DNA of 64,000 nt from JAGWBD01 sp965220615 (lineage in GTDB: Bacteria > Chloroflexota > Anaerolineae > Aggregatilineales > Phototrophicaceae): assembly GCA_965220615.1 (NCBI GenBank), contig CBDCQL010000002.1:992001-1056000 (forward strand), given 5' to 3'. The notes beneath the pieces were generated by a model that worked only from the letters and a program-made list of their open reading frames with translations, searched no databases and was not told the origin of the DNA. The position numbers and the translations under genes are program-made. This document shows positions 1 to 7,611 of this stretch, piece after piece; within the stretch, counting starts at the first letter, position 1, and each line of letters opens with the position of its first letter.

Positions 1-239
1 GTATCCCGGATCCGAAAGACATAATCGCTGCCGGCTTCCTCAAGCAACCAGTCCGGCGGGAAGTCGGCAATAATGCCGGCCTGCAAGTTGCTGTAACTAA
101 TGGAAACGCCCAACACCTGGTCGCGCAGAAGCAGGCTCAAAACGATGCCCACCAGACCCAGCAACACGACAAGCAGGTTCGCCCATCGTTGACGCGGGCC
201 GGGAGGCCTGACGGCAGGAAAACGGTCAGGAAGCGCCAT
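1..239 (-). CDS. Membrane-anchored protein, N-terminal part only
   Basis: The reading frame opens at an ATG at 239 and runs off the left edge of the window, so only the first 79 codons are visible. After a proline/arginine-rich start (MALPDRFPAVRPPGPRQR) there is one strong hydrophobic segment of about 20 residues, then a sequence that looks soluble and exported (DFPPDWLLEEAGSDYVFRIRD). This suggests a single-pass membrane protein with its main domain outside the cytoplasm. It overlaps the end of the upstream membrane gene by 14 bases, so the two are probably one operon. I do not recognise the family from this fragment. Confidence 0.6.
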   Translation of the reverse strand, partial: MALPDRFPAVRPPGPRQRWANLLVVLLGLVGIVLSLLLRDQVLGVSISYSNLQAGIIADFPPDWLLEEAGSDYVFRIRD

Positions 240-1119
240 CGCTGTCCGGGACCGGAGTTGAGCCTGCGTCCGCATTGACGGACAGGAAGCGGAAAACTAT
301 CAGCACTGCCAACAGGAGCCCCATGGAATAAAAATTGCCGAGCAGGGGGCGGGTTTCGGATACAGGCTGCAGGGCGCTGAGACTGGCATTTCCCAACCCC
401 GAGACCAGTGGAATGGCGCTTCCAGACACAAATGCAGCAAGCGCCGTTACCAGCATGGGCATGGGCAGAAACAGTTCCCGCCGAAAATAAAGTTCCGCCA
501 GCGCATAGGAGACCATGATGGCCACGCAATTCAGCACCGCCGTCTGATTGAAGACATGGACGGCAAGAGCGCTGGCCATCGGCCTGGCATCCAGAGCGAA
601 ATCAAGAGAAGCGACAAGGATGTAGCCGGTTGCAGCGGCCCGACAACACACAAGCAAATCAGGACGCCCTGTCAGGTCCCGACGGGCAACGGCGAAACGT
701 ACGACAAACCAGATGGCCAGTGCCTGTGTGAGTCCCACGGTCAGGCTGTAACCAAGGATCCGAGTGACTGCGTCTGCAAGGGGCAACCAGCGATGCACCT
801 CAAGGAAATTTTCAATCAGCGGCAAGCACAGGGCATTACAAAGCAGCCCGGTAATGACTGCGCAGCCAGTAGCGGCCAGGCGCAACCGGCGTTGCCAGGC
901 ACCCCGCCACCAGCTGTTGAGCAGCCAGAACAGAGCGGGCAGCAAGGCAATGAGCAGATTCCCGGGCGAGCGCAAGGCTGTCGGCAGCGAAATAGCGAGA
1001 CCCTCCAAAACCAGGGCCAACATGAAGAGAACTCCACATTCGAGCATGATTGCGTCCCAGGCTCTTTGCCGGAGAGCAATGTCGGTTCCTGCGTCGGGAC
1101 GGGGCTCAAGGAATGCCAT
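226..1119 (-). CDS. Polytopic membrane protein of unknown function
   Basis: A 297-residue protein made largely of hydrophobic stretches. I count about seven to eight likely membrane segments, separated by short arginine-containing loops, with an acidic/serine tail. No catalytic or transport motif is recognisable, so no function is assigned. The ATG at 1119 has no Shine-Dalgarno sequence. It sits 6 bases behind a -10-like TATTCT (1131-1126), so the message is probably leaderless. The downstream partial gene overlaps its stop, consistent with a two-gene operon. It diverges from an oligopeptide-type binding protein only 34 bases away. Confidence 0.6.
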   Translation of the reverse strand: MAFLEPRPDAGTDIALRQRAWDAIMLECGVLFMLALVLEGLAISLPTALRSPGNLLIALLPALFWLLNSWWRGAWQRRLRLAATGCAVITGLLCNALCLPLIENFLEVHRWLPLADAVTRILGYSLTVGLTQALAIWFVVRFAVARRDLTGRPDLLVCCRAAATGYILVASLDFALDARPMASALAVHVFNQTAVLNCVAIMVSYALAELYFRRELFLPMPMLVTALAAFVSGSAIPLVSGLGNASLSALQPVSETRPLLGNFYSMGLLLAVLIVFRFLSVNADAGSTPVPDSDGAS

Positions 1120-1147
1120 TGGCGAAGAATAGATGGATCACTATAGT
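1119..1147 (+). promoter_or_regulatory. Leaderless promoter for the solute-binding lipoprotein
   Basis: TTGGCG (1119-1124), a 17-base spacer and TATAGT (1142-1147). Counting from the -10, position +1 is 1154, which is the A of an in-frame ATG. The ATG at 1133 lies inside the promoter and is therefore unlikely to be used. Confidence 0.5.
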
Positions 1148-1155
1148 CAGGTCAT
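1126..1155 (-). promoter_or_regulatory. Leaderless promoter for the minus-strand membrane gene
   Basis: On the minus strand ATGACC (1155-1150) is followed after 18 bases by TATTCT (1131-1126). The predicted start of transcription falls on the A of the ATG at 1119. The box overlaps the oppositely directed promoter, so the two may compete. The -35 match is moderate. Confidence 0.4.
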
Positions 1156-2770
1156 GCTCATGGAGACCAGTTTACCTGAAACCCTGCGGCTGGTCGCCGT
1201 CTGTCTAACAGTTGCCCTGGTAGCCACAGGTTGTGCCGCCGCGGGCGAAGACAGCTTCGATGAACAGGGATCCGTCGCAATCTACGGCCTGAACCGCCAA
1301 CCGGCAGGTTTCGACCCTCACAGGCATCGGGGCCCCGTCACTGCTGTAGTTACACGTCAGGTCTATGACACTCTCTTGTACCGTCATCCCCAGACCAGAG
1401 AGTTGGTCCCGGGGCTGGCAAAAGAGTGGTCGCTTTCGCAAGATGGCCGCGTCCTCGATCTGCAGCTGCGCGAAGATGTGCGCTTTCATGATGGCAGTCA
1501 GATGGATGCCGCCGCTGTCGTTACCAATCTTTCCCGCATTCTCGCTTCAGACAGCCAGGATGCTCAACTTGGGGAATTCAGGCAACGGTTCATTCGCGCA
1601 GAAGTCGTCGACACTTTTCGAATCAATATCGTTTTGCAGCAGCCCTGGACGCCTCTGCTGGATGCCTTGACCCATCCTGGTTACGCCATTGCCAGCCCCG
1701 CTGCCCTGGACGAGTGGTCGGATACTCGTTACCAGTTTTATCAGGTCGGTAGCGGCCCCTTTCAATTTGTGGAATACATTCCGGGAGACCGCGTTGTCGT
1801 TGCGCGAAATCCGGACTATTTCTGGGGGCCGGAATTCCTCGCTTCTCCCGGAGAGGGCGCAGTCGACACCATCGAATTCCGCTTCCTTGACAACGCAAGA
1901 ACCAGGGACAGCGCCCTGCGGGCCGGAGACATCGACTTGCTGGACGGCCTGCTGCCATCAGAGTTGCGGGCAAGCGATGCTGCCGGCATGCGCACGGAAC
2001 TTGTCCCTGTGGCGGGTCAGCCACTGATGTTTCACTTCAATACAGCCCGGTTCCCGACAAATTTGCGAGGCTTTCGACAGGCCCTGATTCTCATGACCAA
2101 CCGCGCCGCGATCGCCAACGCCGGAGGGCGGCCGCTAGCCCCGCTTGCCTGGGGGCCATTGTCAGAAAACACGCTGTTCTTTTACGGCAATTTGCGAGGC
2201 CTCTATTCCCTGGACCGTCAGTTGGCGCGTGACCTGCTGGAACAGTCCGGCATTGCCGATACGGATGGCGACGGCTGGCTGGACGTTGAAGGGATTCCCT
2301 TGCAACTGGACATTCTGGTTACGCCCGCGAATGCCATGCCGCAGGCAGCTGACCTGCTGGTCGATCAATGGCGCGACGACGGACTCCGCAGCAGCCTGCG
2401 GCCAGTTCCAACCCGAGACGCCCTGCAGGAAGAGGTCCAACAGAATAGCTACCATCTGATTGCAAGCGCACATCAGGGCTACGACCCCGCCTGGCTGGGT
2501 CAGTATTTCGGCGGCGGTGCGTCCAACTGGAGCAGGTTTCAGGATGACGAGTTGAACGACCTGTTGCGTGAGGCCCTGGCAACTTCAGATTCGCGCGCCC
2601 GCTTCAGTATGTACGCCCGCGTGCAGCAAATCATCATGGATCGGGCCATCGTCTTGCCACTGAGGGATCAGGTCAACATCCTCGCCGTGTCACCAGAACT
2701 GGGCGGGCTGCTTTGGGACGCTTCCGGAGTGATTCCCTGGCTCCACAATTTGCGTTTCCTCAACCCGTAG
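1154..2770 (+). CDS. Oligopeptide/dipeptide-type ABC transporter solute-binding lipoprotein
   Basis: A binding protein of the SBP_bac_5 (DppA/OppA) family, about 538 residues, the usual size. A lipoprotein signal is visible: hydrophobic VAVCLTVALVATGC with the lipobox cysteine at ATG|C, so the mature protein is tethered outside the membrane. The typical early motif follows (FDPHR..., RQVYDTLLYRHPQT, LAKEWSLSQDGRVL, LREDVRFHDGS). No permease or ATPase genes lie beside it, so it is an orphan component here. I prefer the start at 1154 because the upstream promoter predicts transcription from that base; 1160 and 1133 are alternatives. Its stop overlaps the end of the convergent kinase gene by 11 bases. 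The substrate cannot be told from sequence. Confidence 0.85.
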   Translation: MLMETSLPETLRLVAVCLTVALVATGCAAAGEDSFDEQGSVAIYGLNRQPAGFDPHRHRGPVTAVVTRQVYDTLLYRHPQTRELVPGLAKEWSLSQDGRVLDLQLREDVRFHDGSQMDAAAVVTNLSRILASDSQDAQLGEFRQRFIRAEVVDTFRINIVLQQPWTPLLDALTHPGYAIASPAALDEWSDTRYQFYQVGSGPFQFVEYIPGDRVVVARNPDYFWGPEFLASPGEGAVDTIEFRFLDNARTRDSALRAGDIDLLDGLLPSELRASDAAGMRTELVPVAGQPLMFHFNTARFPTNLRGFRQALILMTNRAAIANAGGRPLAPLAWGPLSENTLFFYGNLRGLYSLDRQLARDLLEQSGIADTDGDGWLDVEGIPLQLDILVTPANAMPQAADLLVDQWRDDGLRSSLRPVPTRDALQEEVQQNSYHLIASAHQGYDPAWLGQYFGGGASNWSRFQDDELNDLLREALATSDSRARFSMYARVQQIIMDRAIVLPLRDQVNILAVSPELGGLLWDASGVIPWLHNLRFLNP

Positions 2771-3692
2771 CCTGAACGGTTGTTTTCCAGATCTGCACCG
2801 CGCCTGCTTCCTGCAGCGCCAGCGCCACATTTGTGGAACCGGACTCTTCCACCAGAGCGATGACATTGCCGCCACGCCCGGCGCCGGAGAGTTTTGCGCC
2901 GGCAGCTCCGCCACCTAGTGCGGCGCCAACGAGATCGTCAAGCAGGGGAGAGGAAACTCCGAGCTTGCCCAGCAAAGCGTGGTTTTTGTACATCAGCGGA
3001 CCGAGCGCGAGGGGTTGCTCACGGGCCAGGACCTGCAAAGCCTGGTTGACAATTGCGCCGATTTCCTCAAGCAAGGCGGTTGTTCGTTGTGGACAAATCT
3101 GCAATTGCTCGCGGACGGCGCTGACCGGAACATGGGTGGCGCAGCGGACACCGCTGTCTGCAACCAGCATTTGAAACGGTCGGGCAATTCGCACGGGAAA
3201 GGGGTCCTGCCCCCTGGTGAAACAAAGCGCCTGTTCATGAACTACTACAGTATTATCGATTCCACTGGGCGTACCGTGGAACAGGGATTCCGTTTCGAAT
3301 ACGATGTCATTCACCTCTGCAGCAGTGATCGACAGGCCAGCATGCTTTGCGAACTCGCGAGTGAGCGCGGTCGCGATCGCCGCGCCGCTGCCGAAGCCGC
3401 AGGCCTGCGGGATTTCTGACCTGAGAACAATTGAAACCCTGGGAGCAGGGATCTGGAGACGCTGCAGGATCGTCACGAGCATTTGCATGAGAAGGGGATC
3501 GCCTTCCATTGGCAGATGCGGCGCTGCAAGCAGGGTCCCGTCGACCGATCGAAACTCCAGTGCCGATGCGCCGTCCCTGATTTCTACATGCGCGCGCAGG
3601 TCAGGAAATGGCACGGCGATGGCCGGCTGACCGTGCACCACAGCATGTTCGCCAAACAGGATTAATTTCGCTGGTGCGCTTCCATCAATCAC
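2760..3692 (-). CDS. mvk: Mevalonate kinase (GHMP kinase family)
   Basis: Phosphorylates mevalonate in the mevalonate route to isoprenoids. The three GHMP signatures are visible: the N-terminal substrate loop (APAKLILFGEHAVVHGQPA), the glycine-rich ATP loop (PQACGFGSGAAIATAL) and the C-terminal KLSGAGRGGNVIAL. Length from the chosen start is 310 residues, normal for the family. The frame is open further upstream, but that part is the prenyltransferase gene read in another frame. A GTG at 3692 overlaps the TGA of the upstream gene as GTGA and gives the expected N-terminus, so I take it as the start. Overlap implies coupled translation with the UbiA-type gene, also isoprenoid-linked. Galactokinase-like substrates cannot be fully excluded, but the FGEHAVVHG pattern favours mevalonate. 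Confidence 0.85.
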   Translation of the reverse strand: MIDGSAPAKLILFGEHAVVHGQPAIAVPFPDLRAHVEIRDGASALEFRSVDGTLLAAPHLPMEGDPLLMQMLVTILQRLQIPAPRVSIVLRSEIPQACGFGSGAAIATALTREFAKHAGLSITAAEVNDIVFETESLFHGTPSGIDNTVVVHEQALCFTRGQDPFPVRIARPFQMLVADSGVRCATHVPVSAVREQLQICPQRTTALLEEIGAIVNQALQVLAREQPLALGPLMYKNHALLGKLGVSSPLLDDLVGAALGGGAAGAKLSGAGRGGNVIALVEESGSTNVALALQEAGAVQIWKTTVQATG

Positions 3693-4585
3693 GAATTTAC
3701 GGCGCCCGGGACATAAATGATCACCAGAAAGCTGATCGCCCACAGCAACAAGGCCAATTGGAGTGGGCGATCGACGGCCAGCAGTTCGTCGGGCGCAGCA
3801 AGAGACTCCTTCACGCGAATGAGCCAGAGATAACGAAGTAGCCCATAAAGCACGAAGGGTATCGTGACCAGGGCGCTGTTCGTATTGGCCACCCGGATAG
3901 TATCCGCCTCGGTGGCGTAGAGCAGGTAGGCGACGAAGGTGCTGGTCAAAACGAAACGCAACATGTCGTCCAGCAGGGCCAGGTTGTATTGTCGAAAAGT
4001 GACTCGTATTTCTGCGGCCTGTCCGGCCAGCAACAGGAGTTCCTGGCGGCGCTTGGCGATCACCAAAAACAGGGCCAGCAATGCGCTGCAAATGTAGAGC
4101 CAGGGGGAGAAATTGCTCACGTGAACGATCACAACGCCGGCAAGCACGCGCAATACAAAACCCGCCGTGATGCTCAAAAGATCAATGAGTGCGACATTGC
4201 GCAACCAGCGCATATACAGCAACTGCAGCACGACGTAAACGACAAACACCAGCGTCAAACGTGAATTGAGCAGGACGGATCCGGCGACGGCGGCGAACGC
4301 CAATACCAGGGCCATCGCGCGGGTTTGATCCGGCGAAAGTTCTCCTGACGCCAGTGGCCTCAGACGCTTGACAGGGTGTTTGCGGTCCGACTCAAGGTCC
4401 GCCAGGTCATTGAGCAGGTAGACGCTGCTTGTGACCATGCACAGCAACACGAACCCGACGACGACTTCCAGCAGCAACGTGCCCTGCAGCAACTTGCCAT
4501 CGAACACCAGGCCGGCAAAGACGAGCAGATTTTTGCTCCATTGCCTGGGTCGCATTTCGCGCCAGAATGATTTGGCAGTGCGCAT
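3689..4585 (-). CDS. UbiA-family prenyltransferase, decaprenyl-phosphate phosphoribosyltransferase type
   Basis: An integral membrane transferase of 298 residues with about eight to nine hydrophobic segments. The aspartate-rich motif of the UbiA superfamily is present as NDLADLESDRKHPVKRLRP, and the N-terminus MRTAKSFWREMRPRQWSKN resembles enzymes that join phosphoribosyl pyrophosphate to polyprenyl phosphate. These make the lipid-linked ribose/arabinose precursor used for cell-surface sugars in actinobacteria; that role in this organism is an inference. Translation is coupled to the downstream mevalonate kinase by a GTGA overlap. The frame extends upstream to 4774, but the ATG at 4585 fits the family length and a TATACT -10 (4622-4617) lies just before it. 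Confidence 0.8.
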   Translation of the reverse strand: MRTAKSFWREMRPRQWSKNLLVFAGLVFDGKLLQGTLLLEVVVGFVLLCMVTSSVYLLNDLADLESDRKHPVKRLRPLASGELSPDQTRAMALVLAFAAVAGSVLLNSRLTLVFVVYVVLQLLYMRWLRNVALIDLLSITAGFVLRVLAGVVIVHVSNFSPWLYICSALLALFLVIAKRRQELLLLAGQAAEIRVTFRQYNLALLDDMLRFVLTSTFVAYLLYATEADTIRVANTNSALVTIPFVLYGLLRYLWLIRVKESLAAPDELLAVDRPLQLALLLWAISFLVIIYVPGAVNS

Positions 4586-4616
4586 GGAATCTCGCAATCC
4601 GGCCACTTCGCCGCAA

Positions 4617-4622
4617 GTATAG
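4617..4622 (-). promoter_or_regulatory. -10 box upstream of the UbiA-family gene
   Basis: TATACT on the minus strand, 31 bases before the ATG at 4585. No convincing -35 is seen at the right distance, so this is a tentative call that supports the shorter start for the prenyltransferase. Confidence 0.3.
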
Positions 4623-4701
4623 CGCAGCGCGACCTCGTTTCGGGTTGCCGGTAACTTCAGCCCCGTCACCTGATACCGGTGCAGTTTGAGTCTCCGGTTC
4701 C

Positions 4702-4709
4702 TGTATAAT
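4702..4709 (+). promoter_or_regulatory. TG-TATAAT promoter box upstream of rseP
   Basis: A consensus TATAAT at 4704-4709 preceded directly by TG. No good -35 lies 16-18 bases upstream. Transcription would begin near 4716, so the ATG at 4708 cannot be the translation start and the ATG at 4744 is favoured. Confidence 0.45.
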
Positions 4710-4743
4710 GGGCAGGGAAGGGTCTCGCAGTATTTGGCTTGGC

Positions 4744-6180
4744 ATGCTGGAATTTCTTGTCGGGAACAACACACTCGCGACCGTCGTGGCCTTTGGCCTG
4801 GTTCTGATTCCGGCCATCTTCATCCATGAGGCCGGGCACTTTCTTGCGGCGAGGGCCACGGGCATCGCGATCCTCGAATTTGGCATTGGCTTTCCTCCCC
4901 GCGCATGCATTCTTGGGCGTCGCGGCGCCACAATTTACACCCTTAACTGGCTTCCAGTCGGCGGCTTCGTACGACCGCTTGGCGAGTCCTTCGTTCACCC
5001 GCAGGGCGAAGAAGCCCTGGACGAGGACCGCAGACGATTACAACGGGAAATGAGCCAAACCGACGAGACTGCGGATCGGTTGCTTGCTTTGAACGAGGCC
5101 AGACCCCTGGCTCGCATCCTGTTCATGGCCGCAGGTTCGACCGCCAATCTGTTGACAGCCTTGATTCTGTTTGTGCTGGTCGGTCTGGTGGGGGTCCCTA
5201 CCGTAGTCGGTGGAAGCGCAGGAATCGTTGCTGTCCCGGCAAACGGTGATGGCCCCTGGAGTGACTTGCAGCTTGCCGAATACATCACGCGCCTGGACGG
5301 TCAGTATTTCGAGAGCACTTCGGAATTGTTGACGCGCCTCAAAACGCTCCAGGGCGAAACAGTTACCCTGACAGTGAGCGGGGAAGGGGAAGAAAGCGAC
5401 GTCCGCGTTCCGGTGACTGAACTGGATCCAGGCAGTCAGGTGTATGTCGTGCAGGTATCCGCGGCGTCGCCGGCCGAAAGGGCGGGTCTTTTGCCCGCAG
5501 ACAGAATCGTCGCCCTCAATGGCCAGGAAATCACACAATTCTCGGATTTGCAGACACACATGCAGACGAATGGCATAGAGGAGCTTGTGCTAACGGTTAA
5601 GCGGGGTGAGCAACGATTTGATCTTGCCTTAACGCCGCGGCTCAATCCGCCTGAAGGGCAGGGCGCTATTGGCATTGGCATCGTGCCGGCCTGGAATCTG
5701 GACGGCCTGGTGCTGGTAGAAGGTGGCTGGCAGGAAGGAATTGCTCAACTGTCCCTGCCGGAAGCCCTGCGATTCAGTCTGGATCAGTTGCAGTTGTTCA
5801 TTCGTACGCTGGTGAACCTGCCGGGTCAACTGCTATCCGGTTCCTTGCGGCCGGAAGAGACCAGGCTGATGAGTCCTTTGGCGATCAGTCAGGTGGGCGG
5901 ACGATTCCTGCAGGATAGCATTGAGGGCAACCAGCCTTATATCATTCTTGGCTTTGTTGCCCTGATCAGCATTGCCCTGGGGATCACGAACCTGCTGCCC
6001 TTGCCGGCGCTTGACGGGGGGCGAATCCTCTTTGTGCTCTACGAACTGATTGCCGGTCGTCCGGTCTCCCCCGAACGCGAAGGGATGGTGCACCTGTTTG
6101 GCATGGTGCTCCTGCTCTCCCTGATGGGCGTCACATTCGTCAATGATCTGATAAATCCGGTTACCTCATTGCTACCCTGA
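4744..6180 (+). CDS. rseP: RseP-family membrane zinc metalloprotease (site-2 protease)
   Basis: Intramembrane protease of family M50 that cuts membrane-bound regulators such as anti-sigma factors after a first cut outside. The zinc motif HEAGH lies in the first membrane helix (residues about 28-32 from the chosen start), followed by a PVGGFVRPLGE segment, a second hydrophobic helix, a PDZ-like domain in the middle (AGLLPADRIVALNGQEI) and the C-terminal LPLPALDGGRILF motif that supplies the third zinc ligand. At 478 residues it is close to the family norm. Start at 4744 is chosen because a TATAAT box overlaps the earlier ATG. A HEAT-repeat gene follows after 13 bases, so the two are likely co-transcribed. 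No cognate sigma factor gene lies nearby. Confidence 0.9.
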   Translation: MLEFLVGNNTLATVVAFGLVLIPAIFIHEAGHFLAARATGIAILEFGIGFPPRACILGRRGATIYTLNWLPVGGFVRPLGESFVHPQGEEALDEDRRRLQREMSQTDETADRLLALNEARPLARILFMAAGSTANLLTALILFVLVGLVGVPTVVGGSAGIVAVPANGDGPWSDLQLAEYITRLDGQYFESTSELLTRLKTLQGETVTLTVSGEGEESDVRVPVTELDPGSQVYVVQVSAASPAERAGLLPADRIVALNGQEITQFSDLQTHMQTNGIEELVLTVKRGEQRFDLALTPRLNPPEGQGAIGIGIVPAWNLDGLVLVEGGWQEGIAQLSLPEALRFSLDQLQLFIRTLVNLPGQLLSGSLRPEETRLMSPLAISQVGGRFLQDSIEGNQPYIILGFVALISIALGITNLLPLPALDGGRILFVLYELIAGRPVSPEREGMVHLFGMVLLLSLMGVTFVNDLINPVTSLLP

Positions 6181-6193
6181 TGGAGCAACAGGG

Positions 6194-7180
6194 ATGAATG
6201 CTGACATCGAAACGGCAGAAACCTCTGGTCCCGGCCACGTGCACAGGTTTGAAGAGTCGCTTGACGCCCTGCGGCAGTGGGATGGTGGCGTGCCGGGGTC
6301 ATCCATCTTCTACGGCTTCTCGGACATGGACGAGGCCCGCCTCGAGCGTTTTCGGCTGGTCTGGCAAGAGCTGCAGCCTGTTCGCCGTGCCAGCCTGTTG
6401 GGCCACTTGACAGAAGCGGGCGAGAGCAACGTTGACCTGAATTACAGGGGGCCGGGGATGCTTGCGCTCAGGGACCCTGCAGCGTCTGTGCGCAGGTCGG
6501 CCATTGAACTTCTGTGGGAGGACGATTCAAGAGAATTGCTGCAGGAACTGCTGGTCCTGACCCAGGAAGACCAGGCCCTGTCCGTGCGCAGTGCCGCCGC
6601 CAGCGCCCTTGGACGCTACGTGTTGGCCGGCGAGCTGGGCAAGCTGGAAAGTGGCCAAAGTGCGGCAGTGAAACAGGTGTTGAGCGGACTTTGGCAGGAT
6701 CGCCAGGAGGACAACGAACTGCGCAGGCGGGCGCTTGAGTCGTTGGCAAATTCCAGTGCAATAATTGTTCCCGGTGCAATCAGTGAAGCATGGTGCAGTG
6801 ACGACAACGACTTGCGCGCCAGTGCGCTCTACGCTATGGGCCGCAGTTGCGACCAACGCTGGGAAGAGATCGTCCTGGACGCCCTGAAAAATGACGACCC
6901 GGCGCTGCGTTACGAGGCCGTTCGGGCCAGTGGTGAACTGGAAATCATCACGGCTGTGCCCGTGCTGGGTGATTTGTTGCAGGATCAGGACATCGAAATA
7001 CGGGGCGCCGCGATTCAGGCACTGGGTGAAATCGGGGGTACACGCGCACTTTCCTTGCTACAACAACTGGCAGCAGAGGCGGAGGAAGAGTCAGATGAAA
7101 CCATGCTGGAAGCGGTAGAGGAAGCGCTCGAAAACGCAAGTTTCGGAAATCTGGACCTGGATTTCGGGACAGGAACGTAA
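6194..7180 (+). CDS. HEAT-repeat protein
   Basis: A 328-residue soluble, acidic protein built of helical repeats of the HEAT/PBS-lyase type. At least five units are visible with the pattern L-x-D-x-(D/S)-x-x-V/I-R-x-x-A-x-x-A-L-G, for example DPAASVRRSAIELLW, QALSVRSAAASALGR, NDDPALRYEAVRASGEL and DQDIEIRGAAIQALGEIG. Such proteins are protein-protein scaffolds; no enzyme motif is seen. A Shine-Dalgarno-like GGAGCAACAGGG precedes the ATG, and the gene sits 13 bases after rseP, so a link to membrane stress signalling is possible but unproven. The acidic C-terminus (LAAEAEEESDETMLEAVEE) is low complexity. Confidence 0.75.
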   Translation: MNADIETAETSGPGHVHRFEESLDALRQWDGGVPGSSIFYGFSDMDEARLERFRLVWQELQPVRRASLLGHLTEAGESNVDLNYRGPGMLALRDPAASVRRSAIELLWEDDSRELLQELLVLTQEDQALSVRSAAASALGRYVLAGELGKLESGQSAAVKQVLSGLWQDRQEDNELRRRALESLANSSAIIVPGAISEAWCSDDNDLRASALYAMGRSCDQRWEEIVLDALKNDDPALRYEAVRASGELEIITAVPVLGDLLQDQDIEIRGAAIQALGEIGGTRALSLLQQLAAEAEEESDETMLEAVEEALENASFGNLDLDFGTGT

Positions 7181-7185
7181 GGAAT

Positions 7186-7518
7186 TCAGGTTGAACCCAG
7201 CAATGTCTGCAGTTTCAACGCAAGGTTCATATTGCCCTGAATCTTGAGCCGACCGCTCATGAAAGCCTGCATGGGGTTGAGTTCTCCCTCGACCAAAGCT
7301 GCCCAGTCATCCGCCAGCGCCAGAAGCGTCATTTCCGGATTTTCCGCCGGCCCGGTGCCGCTGAGGACTTCGCCCTCGCCTACCTTTACCCAGTAAAGCC
7401 CGCCATTGTCGCCGTCGAGGTCGAATTGAATGGTGGCGTTCAGGTCATCCGTCATTGCCGGATCCAGATTGTTGGCGATATCCTCAAAAATCTGCGCAAT
7501 CTCCTGCTTGCTCGCCAT
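7186..7518 (-). CDS. SCP2 sterol-carrier-like lipid-binding domain protein
   Basis: A small 110-residue protein matching the SCP2 fold: an N-terminal helix, a beta segment with ATIQFDLDGDNGGLYWVKVGEG, and the C-terminal ELNPMQAFMSGRLKIQGNMNLALKLQ motif that is the clearest family signature. SCP2 domains bind fatty acyl chains or other lipids in the cytoplasm. A strong ribosome binding site (GGAGGTTTGA) precedes the ATG. It is convergent with the HEAT-repeat gene, only 5 bases between the two stops, with no room for a separate terminator. Confidence 0.85.
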   Translation of the reverse strand: MASKQEIAQIFEDIANNLDPAMTDDLNATIQFDLDGDNGGLYWVKVGEGEVLSGTGPAENPEMTLLALADDWAALVEGELNPMQAFMSGRLKIQGNMNLALKLQTLLGST

Positions 7519-7611
7519 TCAAACCTCCTGCGCCTTACGCGCCGTCAATATATCACCGATGGCGGGATTGGTATACTCTGAAATCAGGCGAAAAAGGTGA
7601 CGGAACGAGCG

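Noticed and set aside
1133..1153. ATG at 1133 as start of the peptide-binding lipoprotein
   Set aside because: It lies between the -35 and -10 boxes of the predicted promoter, so it would not be in the transcript.
3693..4091. N-terminal extension of mevalonate kinase to 4091
   Set aside because: This part is the UbiA-family gene read in another frame; the GTG at 3692 gives the normal family N-terminus and overlaps the upstream stop.
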